From assembly GCA_963556495.2 (NCBI GenBank), contig OY747723.1, forward strand, positions 11,068,501-11,132,500: a stretch of 64,000 nucleotides of DNA. The letters run 5' to 3'. Below the pieces are notes generated by a model. The model made no database searches, was not told where the DNA came from, and was given only the letters and a program-made list of their open reading frames with translations. Source of the DNA: Valencia hispanica. Taxonomy: Eukaryota; Chordata; Actinopteri; Cyprinodontiformes; Valenciidae. The translations under genes and the position numbers were made by a program. Within the stretch, counting starts at the first letter, position 1; every line of letters starts with the position of its first letter. Below, piece after piece: positions 1 to 9,960 of the stretch.

Positions 1-1237
1 AGTCGAAGCTCAGATCCAGGAGGAACAATGCGGTTTTCGTCCTGGCCGTGGAACACTGGACCAGCTCTACACCCTCAGCAGGGTCCTGGAGGGTGCGTGG
101 GAGTTCGCCCAACCGGTCTACATGTGTTTTGTGGACTTGGAGAAGGCGTTCGACCGTGTCCCTCGGGGGGCCCTGTGGGGGATGCTCCGGGAGTATGGGG
201 TACCGGGCCCCTTGATACGGGCTGTTAGGTCCCTGTACGACCGGTGCCAGAGTTTGGTTCGCATTGCCGGCAGTAAGTCGGGCTTGTTTCCAGTGAGAGT
301 TGGACTCCGCCAAGGTTGCCCTTTGTCACCGATCCTGTTCCTAACTTTTATGGACAGGATCTCTAGGCGCAGCCAAGGCGTTGAGGGGATCCGTTTTGGT
401 GGCCTCAGGATCGGGTCTTTGCTTTTTGCAGATGATGTGGTCCTGTTGGCTTCATCGGAGCGTGATCTACAGCTTTCGCTGGAGCTGTTCGCAGCCGAGT
501 GTGAAGCGGCTGGGATGAGAATCAGCACCTCCAAATCCGAGGCCATGGTCTTGAGCCGGAAAAGGGTGGGGTGCCTCCTCCGGGTCGGGGATGGGGTCCT
601 TCCCCAAGTGGAGGAGTTTAAGTATCTGGGGGTCTTGTTCACGAATGAGGGAAAAATGGAGCGGGAGATTGATAGACGGATTGGTGGGGCATCTGCAGTT
701 ATGCGGGCGCTCTACCGGTCTGTCGTGGTGAAGAGAGAGCTGAGCCAAAAGGCGAAGCTTTCGATTTACTGGTCGATCTACGTTCCTACCCTCATCTATG
801 GTCACGAACTCTGGGTGGTGACCGAAAGAACGAGATCACTGATACAAGCGGCTGAAATGAGTTTCCTCCGCAGAGTGTCTGGGCTCTCCCTTAGAGATAG
901 GGTGAGAAGCTCAGTCATCCGGAGGGGGCTCAGAGTAGAGCCGCTGCTTCTCCACATCGAGAGGAGTCAGTTGAGGTGGCTCGGGCATCTGGTCAGGATG
1001 CCTCCTGGACGCCTCCCTGGTGAGGTGTTTCAGGCACGTCTCACCGGGAGGAGGCCCAGGGGAAGGCCCAGGACACGCTGGAGGGACTATGTTTCTCGGC
1101 TGGCCTGGGAGCGCCTTGGGGTTCCTCCCGAGGAGCTGGAACAAGTGGCTGGGGAGAGGGAAGTCTGGGTCTCTTTGCTTAGGCTGCTGCCCCCGCGACC
1201 CGACCCCGGATAAGCGGAAGAAAATGGATGGATGGAT
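1..1237 (+). mobile_element. Rex3-like (RTE clade) LINE, 3' fragment
   Basis: A non-LTR retrotransposon cut by the left edge of the window. It holds one open reverse transcriptase frame and ends in a tandem GATG tail just after the stop codon, the 3' end typical of fish Rex3 elements. The block around 303-325, translating to RQGCPLSP, is the conserved region usually used to recognise Rex3. Assignment to Rex3 rests on remembered family features, not a search. Confidence 0.85.
2..1213 (+). CDS. Rex3-type reverse transcriptase, partial
   Basis: The frame is open from the first bases of the window to the stop at 1211-1213, about 403 codons with no break; its 5' part lies outside the window. Visible RT motifs are EEQCGFRPG near the start, the palm aspartate in FVDLEKAFD (about 127-155), RQGCPLSP (about 310-335) and the catalytic FADD box (about 424-435). 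The C-terminal third is arginine-rich, as in other RTE proteins. The frame reads through the region upstream of the first ATG (122), so that ATG is not the true start. The domain is uninterrupted, but endonuclease and 5' end cannot be judged here. Confidence 0.85.
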   Translation, partial: VEAQIQEEQCGFRPGRGTLDQLYTLSRVLEGAWEFAQPVYMCFVDLEKAFDRVPRGALWGMLREYGVPGPLIRAVRSLYDRCQSLVRIAGSKSGLFPVRVGLRQGCPLSPILFLTFMDRISRRSQGVEGIRFGGLRIGSLLFADDVVLLASSERDLQLSLELFAAECEAAGMRISTSKSEAMVLSRKRVGCLLRVGDGVLPQVEEFKYLGVLFTNEGKMEREIDRRIGGASAVMRALYRSVVVKRELSQKAKLSIYWSIYVPTLIYGHELWVVTERTRSLIQAAEMSFLRRVSGLSLRDRVRSSVIRRGLRVEPLLLHIERSQLRWLGHLVRMPPGRLPGEVFQARLTGRRPRGRPRTRWRDYVSRLAWERLGVPPEELEQVAGEREVWVSLLRLLPPRPDPG

Positions 1238-1319
1238 AGAAAAAAAATCATTATATTTCTGAAAGCATTCTTTGTTTAGCGCATTTTTTCACACCTGCCT
1301 AAAACCATTGCACAGTACT

Positions 1320-1340
1320 GTATGTATGTATGTATGTATG
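1320..1340. repeat. (TATG)n microsatellite
   Basis: About five tandem TATG units just downstream of the Rex3 tail. Confidence 0.8.
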
Positions 1341-1344
1341 TGAC

Positions 1345-1625
1345 ACATTTTACCTACCCTTACAGCACTGACAAAAATACAGATCACTTTGCTTCTCTGC
1401 ATGAATCAGACACCCCACAATTCTGTGCTATATCACCATCACTGTCTCAAACACATACCATATGGCCAATTCTTTTCCCTACTCTTCCCGAAACACATAC
1501 ATGGTTTTATCTTGCGCACTGAAAGATGGAAATAAACATTGGTTGTTAACATTGGCCCAGTTTTACTTATGGGACCAATATCGATATGTTAGAAAATAAT
1601 CGGGCAATATTGTCGTTAATGCAGT
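1345..1625 (+). mobile_element. Decayed non-autonomous hAT copy
   Basis: This stretch aligns by eye with the interior and right part of the 421-bp hAT element at 35689-36109: the same order of a CTTCTCTGC block, an ACACATAC-rich stretch, a GGAAATAAACATTGG block and a cluster of ATCGATAT-like motifs. The terminal repeats are eroded and no target duplication is visible, so it is an old relic of the same family. Confidence 0.55.
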
Positions 1626-2235
1626 AATATTTCTACTTGAAATCATTAGCTTTTTTTTTCTCAGCAATGGTTACCTCCTAAGAGCTAACATCAAAATATG
1701 TGCATATTATAGTAAAACATCTGCTAATAGTATTGCAGTTGAAAGAACAGTTTCCTGGATAATAAGTACTTTAAGGTGTGATCTTGAGCTAGAGTGATTA
1801 ATGCTATAGGATGTCTAAAAGTAGCTTATACCCACCTGCATCCAAAGCTAAGTAAACTCTGCCTAAGGTGGCTTCATAATAAGGAAATGAGTACGGTCAA
1901 AGATAACACTTTTAGAGTTATTGTCTATTCGTAAGAAATGTGCAGAAATGGTGAGATCACCAGTGCAGAGCTTACTCTCCTTTGGCAACAGGGGATGTGT
2001 GTACATCTACATGCATAATGAGATGAAGACCTTTGGACAAGTACCTGCAATAGAATCAGGTGGAAGCAAGAAATGTTATCATTGGCGGTGTAGCTGATCT
2101 TTCTTGTGCAGGTGATAGGACTCGCCATTTCTGTATATAGTGAGGTCTTTCTATCCATTTTCCAGTGGTTTTATAAAGGATCTGTGGTGAATTCCGTTTC
2201 CAGTTTTTTTGTTTTATTTTACAGTTCCGTGTTGG
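1626..2235. other. AT-rich spacer, nothing recognised
   Basis: No long reading frame, no RNA gene and no repeat structure that I can name. Confidence 0.5.
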
Positions 2236-3245
2236 GAAGCCATTTTCCCCAGATGGACTGAGCAGACCACATTTCCCAGCATTCCTAGGAGTGACCCCAA
2301 CATACTCCTATTGGTCCGTGGCCAGCAATGGTGACATCAACGATGACATCACGGCCAAAGGGCTATAAGAATGGTGGTGGCGGCCATTTCAAATTGTTCT
2401 CAGCAGAAACTTCTGCTATAGAGAGGACGTCTCACCGGTGAAGATTCTCTTTTGTTCTGACCCGCTGGACCGGGGTGAACTCTCATTTGAAAGCTTCGAA
2501 GTGCCCACTGCTGTCTGTGCATCCAGCTTGTTCCAAGACAGTTTGTTACGATGTCGACCTACAAGCCGTCCGGCCCGCAGTTGGGACACACAGATCTAAA
2601 ATCCTGTGCCAGGTTCTAGCTCTCCTTTTTTTGCTCAACTACGGACACATTTTGCTCCCCTCCTTTTTGGACTGGACCTTCCTCAACGCAAAATAGGACT
2701 AAAACGGTTCATTTATGGGCAGATAAATAGAGACAATATAGTTCTTAACGAGTTAGATCTCGTTCATTGTTGGTTTGAAGTGATTTTTCAAGTGCTGAAT
2801 CAGTTGGCTCATTTAGCATCGCCGCATGCATAAGTTTGTGAGCTGCATTATTTGCTGTGTTTTAAAGCTGTTTTTTATCCTTAGCGGATCCCATTTTCTT
2901 TCTCTTTTCCTCGTTCTACTCTCTCTCTCGCGCTCTGATCACCTGGTCGGCAGAGTCGGGTTCAGTCCGACCTGCGTTAGCTGGTCTGTTACCTGAAAGT
3001 TAACACCATTGTTTTTTGTCTGTTAGTTAAAGCTGTGGCCTTCCACGTAGAAAATTCACACCATGTGCTCTGCTCCATTTTAGGCAAAGCTAGTTTTATG
3101 GCCCTTTGTCTCCTTACACTCTATGTGCTGTGCTCCATCTTGGCCCAGAGCTAAGTTTTTGACCCTTTGTCCCACAGGCCATCTCTTACTTGAGCCCCCT
3201 GGAATGAGGGCCATCTCCCTTTCTGAACAAAACCTCACCTCCCGT
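2236..3245 (+). repeat. Dispersed repeat family X, copy A (LTR-like)
   Basis: Blocks here recur in the same order near 47085-47414 and 62395-62830. Shared landmarks are GATGGACTGAGCAGACC, a CTCATTTAGC block, a CTCTGATCACCTG block followed by GTCCGACCTGCGTTAGC, and a GAGGGCCATCTCC block near the right end. A TATA-like TATAAG lies near 2365. Length, promoter-like content and lack of coding suggest a solo LTR, but the ends and a target duplication were not resolved. Confidence 0.5.
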
Positions 3246-3835
3246 CCCCTGCGAAAGGGGAGCTGTCTGTTTGTCCCTGATCCCCTTCGTGTTAATTGTG
3301 ATCTGTGGCCAGGGGGGGCACAGTGACGAGCCCACAGGCTCCACCCGCAACCAGCTACGCCAGGGCGGATCCAGCCATGGGCCTGGAGGCCCGAGGGCGC
3401 CACACCCCCCAGCAGGGACCGGCCGAGGCCAATCCCCACAGTCGACATCCCAATGGCCCCCCCCCCGCTCCATGCCAATAGCCTCAGCGGACGGACGGCA
3501 TCTCCAGGCCAAGACCAGCCAGCACCCAGACACCTAGCTCAACCAGCTCCCGAATCTCACTCCGGCACACCGCAGAACACCCAGCATGCAACCAAGGTCA
3601 ACCAAACACACCAAGCACGAAGCACAGAACAGGAAAACCAACTGGAGACGCCGGACCCGACCCCCGCTGAGCCACCCGACAGCTACCACCAAACAATGCC
3701 CATACCGGCCCCTCCCGAAGCAGGGCCAGTTCAGTGCGGTGGCCTAGCGACACCCTGGTCTACCACAACATATTTTCATTCAAATTCTTATTTTTATTCT
3801 CAATTCAGAGATGGGGGTGGGGCATAACTGTTGGT
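3246..3835. other. GC-rich block, origin unknown
   Basis: An abrupt GC- and C-rich island in otherwise AT-rich DNA. Two overlapping plus-strand frames stay open (3271-3537 and 3453-3827), rich in proline, glutamine and threonine, which is what skewed composition alone produces. No domain is recognised. It could be the 5' region or ORF1 of a LINE, or an extension of repeat X. Confidence 0.35.
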
Positions 3836-5455
3836 TGTGTGTTTGTGTGAGGGTCTAACAGTCTGAAAATGTGGCTTATACTCATAATTTTGGAATCTCA
3901 TCAGCTGCCAGTGTCCTTCATGTCCAAAATGTGCGTGAGCAAGGTCCTTAATGTGCTTGCGCACTAAGGACACTAAGTTGCGCAGATTTTTCAGTCAAAT
4001 TTTGCGTAGAAAGTCACTTATGCAATTTTCAAACCCAGTTTTGTGCGCAAGCAAACTTCATAGATGAGACCCATGGTCTGCAGTTTTCAGTTCCCCTTCA
4101 ATTTCCTTTAATTGACCTCGCCTAAGTTTTTTTAGCTTTAGCCTCATAGGAAATAATTTGCCCTCTGATATACACTTAAATGGTCTCCCACAATGTTGAA
4201 TCATGACCTCTTCATTGTCATTGATCTCAAGGAATATAATAATTTGGTCACTGATATGCTTGTTAAAAGCTGGGTCAAAAAAATAACACAGGGTTAAAAT
4301 ACAAAGTATATGTATGCTTAGGAAGAGTTTGAGATTTATGCTAATAATAATAATAATAATATGCTAGTGCCCATTGTAAAGTAAGTTCCTGTAAAGTACG
4401 ATTTTGGTATCTTTAGAAATGGTGTCATATGACTCCTCAGATTTCTTGGATGTAAACATTGTAAACAAAGATCTGCTTACACTTGGCACCAAGGCCAAAA
4501 TAACAAGGCTGAGGAATGAGCAACTTCTTTGATAAAAGCATAAATTCATCATGCAAACCTTCACAATAAGAGCCTTACACATAAATGAACTGTGGACAGA
4601 AACATTTACTTTATTGAATTTTTGGGTATGTTGTGGGTTCAGACTGTCTGATATCATTTTAATGTCTAAAGGATAGTTGTTAATTTCAATAATACATTTG
4701 ACAACTACCCTTTATTAATACCTAAAATAAATAAAAAGTTATGTACAATATTAACACTACCACTAGACATGATCAGGTTGATAATTACATTAATGTTTTT
4801 GGCTTAACTCATGCTGTTGTTCAGAACATGTGCTGTAAACTAAATCTGTGCTCCAAACCTTTCCTGGGCTCTGATGTGATAGTTTTGCTCTTGTTTCCGG
4901 ATAGCACTGGTGTGAAACATTAATTCTAATAATGTTGAACTCTTTTTTTTTTTTTTTTATCAAGACTGAACTCCGCAACTTCAATCTCACAGCTTGATTC
5001 TCTTTCTATGATTACATTTTCAAAGCCTGGCTTGAATGCTTTCATACAGGAGATGTATTATGCTTAGTTTCCTGCAATTTATGTACAGCTATTTGAAGAA
5101 ATATAAGAAATCATTTATACGCGTCCCCTGTTCTGTTAAATGTCGGTGTGGCCACCACTGGTAAAATGATGGTAAAACAAGTCTAAGGTTGTCAAAAAAT
5201 GCAATTTCCATCAGGGACCTGTTTCGAATTAGAACGGCAGTAAATTCAGAGCCAGACCTCTCTTGTCTGCACAGCCTCCCAGCTTTCATCACACCTGATG
5301 GAAACTACTTTTACACCACACAGTGCGTTAGGCTGCAATTTCCCCCATTTCAACATCAATCTCAATAAAGCAGCTAATGGGACAGCTGACCCTGTAGGTC
5401 TGAAAACAAATCATCACAGCTGTGCTACAGCTCAAGATTAGCTTCCTGTAGGTTA
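3836..5455. other. Intronic or intergenic DNA, nothing recognised
   Basis: No coding signal or structured repeat apart from a short AAT microsatellite at about 4332-4361 and a poly-T run near 4942. Confidence 0.5.
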
Positions 5456-5463
5456 GACTAAAG

Positions 5464-7690
5464 CATCGGCGGAGCGGGGGTGGGGGGTGGTTTGGCTTAT
5501 AGGGCTGAAGCCCAGGTTGTTTTTTCAGAAGCCCCGGGTCTTCTGGAGTGCGTTTAAAAAAAAAAATCATAGTAAGATGTCTGACTGACAACTGTATAAA
5601 ACAAATACTACACACAATATTAGAAGCACAAAGCACACAGTAGTAAATTCCCCCTAATATTGGTATGATCCGAGTTCAGGCACTAGCGCCACTGTATGTT
5701 TTTGTGCGCAGCACTTGCGCATGTGATGGAGGGGGGAGACACGGGGAGAAACGCTGCGCGAATTTGCTGTAGGAGAAGAGAGGGCAGGCAGGCAGAGGAG
5801 AGCTCAAGTTTGACCAGGTACCAAAGCAAATCACTCATACTGTACAAATAATGTAAATATGATGATGTATCACAAAGACAGACTGCTCACCTGGCGCATA
5901 TTATGTTACTTGCTCTTCCTATTTTTGCTAGCTCTGTCAGGGCTAATAAACCAATAGCGAAATGAAAAACCAAACAAAAATGCTGTTTTTCTTGTTTTTT
6001 TTTTTAGCTTACTTGTGTGTTTATTTCATAGTTTCAGTTGCTATCCCCCATGGCTAAATAAAGCACTCTCTGAATTGGTTTCAGTTATGTACTGATGTAC
6101 AATGGACATACAGTAAGGGGCTTCTTTCAAAGAAAACTCTCTGGTGAATTTTATTATATTATGCTTTATATGCCGTTCATTATATTTCTATGCTAAACAA
6201 GAGGAATTTCAATACAGCAGTATATTCACATTTGAAACCAGATACTTACATATACTTCAGGAAAAAAAAAAAAAATTTCTTTACTATTAAACCTCGAATT
6301 AGAGAAACATTTTTTGTTTCAGCTAAATAAATATTAAAAAATTTTGAATTTGTTAAATGTCAGAATAAAGACAGAGAGAATTATGCATTTATTTTTTAGC
6401 ACTTTAATCAAAGTCAGGAGTATATATATGCTAAGTTAATTGCATCTTTAATCAAAACGAAAACTCCAGATGATTCCATTCTGAGCTTAAGAAGTTTCTG
6501 ATTGGTTAATAGAGTCCCTTTTAGTTAATTGGTGGCACACGTATGAATGCATATTAAGGCACCCCCAAAAACACAGAGCCTCTTTCTTGGACATGGGGAA
6601 ATCAAGAGTAATCAACCAGGAAAAGAAATGTGGACTTCCATAAGTGTGGCTCAATTTTGAACACAACTTGGGTGCAATTTGCCATAAAAAATACATAAAA
6701 TACTCTCTTAATACTTAAATTTAACAAATACAATTTTTTAATATTTATTAATATTAAAAAAAATAAAGTTTAGTCTGATTTGATATTTGACAGTAAAAAA
6801 GTGTTTTTAAATATCTGGTTTCAACTATATATTTGATGTTGTGCTTGATTGCTAGCACAAAGAGGGAGAGAGAGGAACAGAGATGGAGATGAGAATGAGG
6901 ACAGAACAGAGATGGAACAAGATCCAGGTGAGAAAGACATGTTAGTCACAGAGAGTTGTTTGCCAAAACTCGCTAGAACATGTTCACAAGTGTATCTTAT
7001 TAGGTTTGTAATTTTTCTAATTCTATATTTAATAGGTCATGCAGGCTTTTTTTGCACAGCTAGGCTAAATAGTTATAAAATTCTGTAGTTCTTTGGCAGA
7101 ATTAACAATATAATAAAGTACAAACTAGTAACTCAGAGAGACAAATATAGAGGTATCATTAAATAGTAATGACTCTCTCTCTGATGATTCAGATAGGTCA
7201 GGGGAAATCAGGAAAGACGGAGAACACCAAAACACACCTGAAAAAGAATACCTGAATAATATTGACCATGAAAATGTCATTGATAGGTTTGCAAAACTCA
7301 AGCCTTGAAGATAGTCTCATGCTGCCACAATTAAGAGGTTTTGATTTTCAGTGCTACTATCATTTAGTTTTGATTTTGGTTCTGTCTTGGTTCAGTCCTG
7401 AAGTAGTCCTGATTTAGAACTGTTACAGTCCTGTTTTAATCCCGGACCAGTTTTGGGTTTGGTTGAATTGTGGTTTATTCCTGGTGTCTAGATACAGCCC
7501 TGGTTCTGTTCTGCCTTGTTTCTTAATTAATAATCTAATGTTAATGTATCACATGTATATGATATAATTTGTTTTCTTATATAAAGTTATGCTTGTCGAA
7601 CACAACTTAAAACATCCACCCCACCCCCACATGCATAACAACCCTTTAGGGCTAAGCCCCTGGTGTATAAAATGTCTGGCTCCGCCTCTG
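5464..7690. mobile_element. Non-autonomous hAT element, 2.2 kb
   Basis: The ends are short inverted repeats containing GGCGGAGC on the left and its complement GCTCCGCC on the right. They are flanked by a perfect 8-bp duplication GACTAAAG at 5456-5463 and 7691-7698, the hallmark of hAT insertion. No transposase frame is visible inside, so the copy depends on a partner. A Sleeping-Beauty-like Tc1 fragment is nested at about 6227-6832. Confidence 0.8.
6227..6832 (+). mobile_element. Internally deleted Tc1 (Sleeping-Beauty-like type)
   Basis: The ends mirror each other (TTGAAACCAGATA on the left, its complement near 6812-6826 on the right). The interior keeps the 5' non-coding part and the first codons of a Tc1 transposase (ATGGGGAAATCAAGAG near 6593). 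Most of the transposase gene is missing, giving a 0.6 kb derivative. It sits inside the hAT element, so it is the younger of the two. Confidence 0.65.
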
Positions 7691-7992
7691 GACTAAAGAC
7701 AAGCTCAAAGGAACAGTCTATGTTAATGTTCTGATAAAATAAGATTGCAAGTCTTGAAAAATATTACTCTTCTATGTTGTCAGTAATATGATACATTAAC
7801 GTTAGACATAAAAAAAATATATATATATAAGAGAAAGTATAGACCACTAGCTGTCAAAATGCAAATGAGACCACGCCCCCTTCCGGTTACCATGCCCACA
7901 TGTCGAAATAGACCCCGCCCCCATGTGCCACGCCCACCTGTTAAAATAGGTCCCGCCCCCTTCCGGTTCCGGATCCATAATATCTAAACACC

Positions 7993-8342
7993 TCCCTCTG
8001 GTGGTTCAAAATTAAAATTACATGCAAATGTAAAAATGGCTCCCCCTAGTGGTCCAATAAATAGTATTACACCAAAATATACAAATACCTCCCCCTAGTG
8101 GCCCAATAAATAGCATTACACCGAAATATACAAATACCTCCCTCTAGTGGTTCAATATTAATATAACAGCCTATTGTATAATTGGCCCCCTCTAGTGGTT
8201 CAAAATTAAAATGACATGCAAATGTAAAAATGGCTCCCCCTAGTGGCCCAATAAATAGTATTACACCAAAATATATAAATACCTCCCTCTAGTGGTTCAA
8301 AATTAACGTTACAGCCTATAGTGTATATAGCGCCCCCAATGG
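7993..8342 (-). repeat. 48-bp array with CTCF-like core, left TIR, 8 copies
   Basis: Eight copies of a TCCCYCTAGTGG-type core end at 8004, 8052, 8101, 8150, 8198, 8246, 8295 and 8342, a spacing of 47-49 bp. Read on the minus strand the core is CCACTAGRGGGA, close to the vertebrate CTCF consensus core. Sequence between cores alternates between a few types (ATGCAAATG, ACACCAAAATAT, AACAGCCTAT). The periodicity is directly visible; CTCF binding is inference. Confidence 0.8.
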
Positions 8343-8678
8343 TTTGAATCTAACTCCTATTTAAGTCCCTTTTAATAATATACGGTCTGGGCTCTGTCTC
8401 AACATGGCTCCTTGAGCATTCCATTTTATTTTAAACAGTTAAAAGGTGCTTTTTAGGTTCCTGACTTTAATGTAAAACCACATTAGCTCTAGAGACACCA
8501 TTACATCTGATTCTAACAATTCAACCATGATAAATTAAACTTGCAAGAGCATTAAAAAGAGAATTTATTCACCCACAGCTGTGTTGAAGCAGATGCTCAT
8601 CCTTTTGTTGATTTTAAAAAATGCTCCCTTACATAGTCTTTAAAAACAGATAAGAATAAAAAAAAACATCACTTTAAA

Positions 8679-8881
8679 CCTGGTTGGTTTAAGCTGGAAA
8701 TAAGAAATCCACCAAACTACTAAAGTTACAGATAAAAAAACAGTCCACCAATCGGCGTTTGACACGCCCCTGCTGTGCTTTGTATTCGCTGTATTTATCA
8801 CGCCCCTGACTTCACCTACGTCCGCAAGTCAGGTAAACCGGTTTGGGTGGTGCTCACCGGGCGGCATTTACCTGTATAAAA
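8679..8881 (+). promoter_or_regulatory. Left TIR promoter, drives the polymerase arm
   Basis: A 129-bp upstream module (8679-8807) holds a CCAAT box at 8748-8752 and two CACGCCCC GC/KLF-type boxes. It is followed by a TATAAAA box at 8875-8881, so transcription should start near 8905-8910 and run rightward into the polymerase. The same module and TATA occur inverted in the right TIR, and the module alone occurs a third time at 21011-21139. Promoter function is inferred from these elements. Confidence 0.7.
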
Positions 8882-8911
8882 GGCTGTCGGAAAACGGTTA
8901 ATCTCTACAGC

Positions 8912-8947
8912 ATGCTGAAAGGACCTCATTCGACAATCCGACCTTAA
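8912..8947 (+). other. 11-codon upstream ORF in the TIR leader
   Basis: ATG to stop encoding MLKGPHSTIRP immediately downstream of the predicted start site. The identical peptide is encoded in the right TIR (21753-21788, minus strand), so both arms would carry it in their 5' leader. It may tune translation, or it may be conserved only because the TIRs are homogenised. Confidence 0.4.
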
Positions 8948-9195
8948 GGACACGGAGCGCGGTGCTGCGACGAACAAAGAAAACAGCGGTTTCTCGAAGA
9001 CTGTATCACTGGCTTCATTCGAGGCGAATCCCAAAAGCCCGCGTCATTCTCAGACCGCGTCAGAGCTGAGTCCTGGCGGGAATCCCGAGCTTCCCCTGCT
9101 AAGAGCTGGAGTTACGGGTTCAGCGGTGAGATCAACTTCACAGCGACTTCAGGAAATCTTCACATCGGCGACCTGTATTATCAGTTTGGAGCGAG

Positions 9196-9942
9196 GTGAG
9201 TAAATGTTTTTTAGCTCTCAATTGTGCGATCGTCTACGGATGTTTCATAGCACCAAGCTGGATTCGCTGCTGGCTTATCGATAGATTCACCATAGCATAC
9301 ATACTCTGTTACAGCTAGAAGTATCGTTCAACTCCGGTTGCTGCTCTGAGCTGGTTTCGGGCTGGAGCGGGAAAAAGGCGCTGGGGGTTGCTACAAAGCG
9401 AAACTCCGCTCTGAGGTGAGTTTACTGCTTGTTAAATTCTGTTGACTGTTTAGATATGGGTATTACCGTATTTTTATTTATTTTATTATATTCCTGACTT
9501 TTACCTGCGCTTTATCATAGATCGTGATCGAAGCACGGAGCTGTTTTCAATTGGATCTCAGCGGATCTGCCCAACGCCAGCCTTGGCGCTCCGGTTAGCT
9601 GAGAGACTCAGTGTGGAGTGGAACAAAGGCGCTGGGGGTTGCTACAAAGCGAAACTCCGCTCTGAGTTGAGTTTACTGCTTGTTAAATTCTGTTGACTGT
9701 TTAGATATGGGTATTACCGTATTTTTATTTATTTTATTATATTCCTGACTTTTACCTGCGCTTTATCATAGATCGTGATCGAAGCGCGGAGCTGTTTGCA
9801 ATTGGATCTCAGCGGATCTGCCTAACGCCCGCCTTGCTACTTCAATTAACAGTGAGACTGTCTGGAGCTTTCTCCAACTTGTGTATTGTCTGACTCTGAA
9901 TGTTTTTTCATGTCCTTTTTTTCTGATCGTATGTTTAAATAG
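9196..9942 (+). other. Predicted 5'-leader intron of the polymerase transcript
   Basis: A strong donor (GAG/GTGAGTAA) at 9195/9196 and an acceptor after a pyrimidine-rich stretch ending AAATAG at 9942 would join the TIR leader to the exon carrying the polymerase ATG at 9961. The interval has no long frame. Alternative donors and acceptors lie in the 251-bp duplication inside it. Splicing is inferred from consensus sites only. Confidence 0.5.
9374..9838 (+). repeat. Tandem duplication, 251-bp period, in the leader intron
   Basis: The block starting AAAGGCGCTGGGGG at 9374 recurs at 9625 with few changes over about 210 bp. Each copy carries a possible donor (CTGAGGTGAG, changed to CTGAGTTGAG in copy 2) and a possible acceptor (TTTATCATAG), so the duplication may create optional leader exons. 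Confidence 0.8.
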
Positions 9943-9960
9943 CAACATCAACCAGTCAGT

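Larger units (their letters stand above)
7830..9073 (+). repeat. Polinton left terminal inverted repeat
   Basis: Matches 21627-23238 in inverse orientation from the outer AGAGAAAG end to the inner GCTGAGTCC boundary at 9073. From outside in it holds a short GC-rich ETS/GC-box part, an 8-copy 48-bp array, a unique segment, a CCAAT/GC-box module, a TATA box and a 5' leader with a tiny upstream frame. It is about 370 bp shorter than the right copy, mostly because the outer GC-rich repeats are fewer. Confidence 0.9.

Noticed and set aside
118..642. 174-codon minus-strand frame
   Set aside because: Antisense shadow of the Rex3 reverse transcriptase, which has clear motifs on the plus strand.
7993..8342. 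CRISPR-like array, because of the regular 48-bp period
   Set aside because: Both core and spacer repeat among units, the host is a vertebrate genome and the array is part of a transposon TIR.
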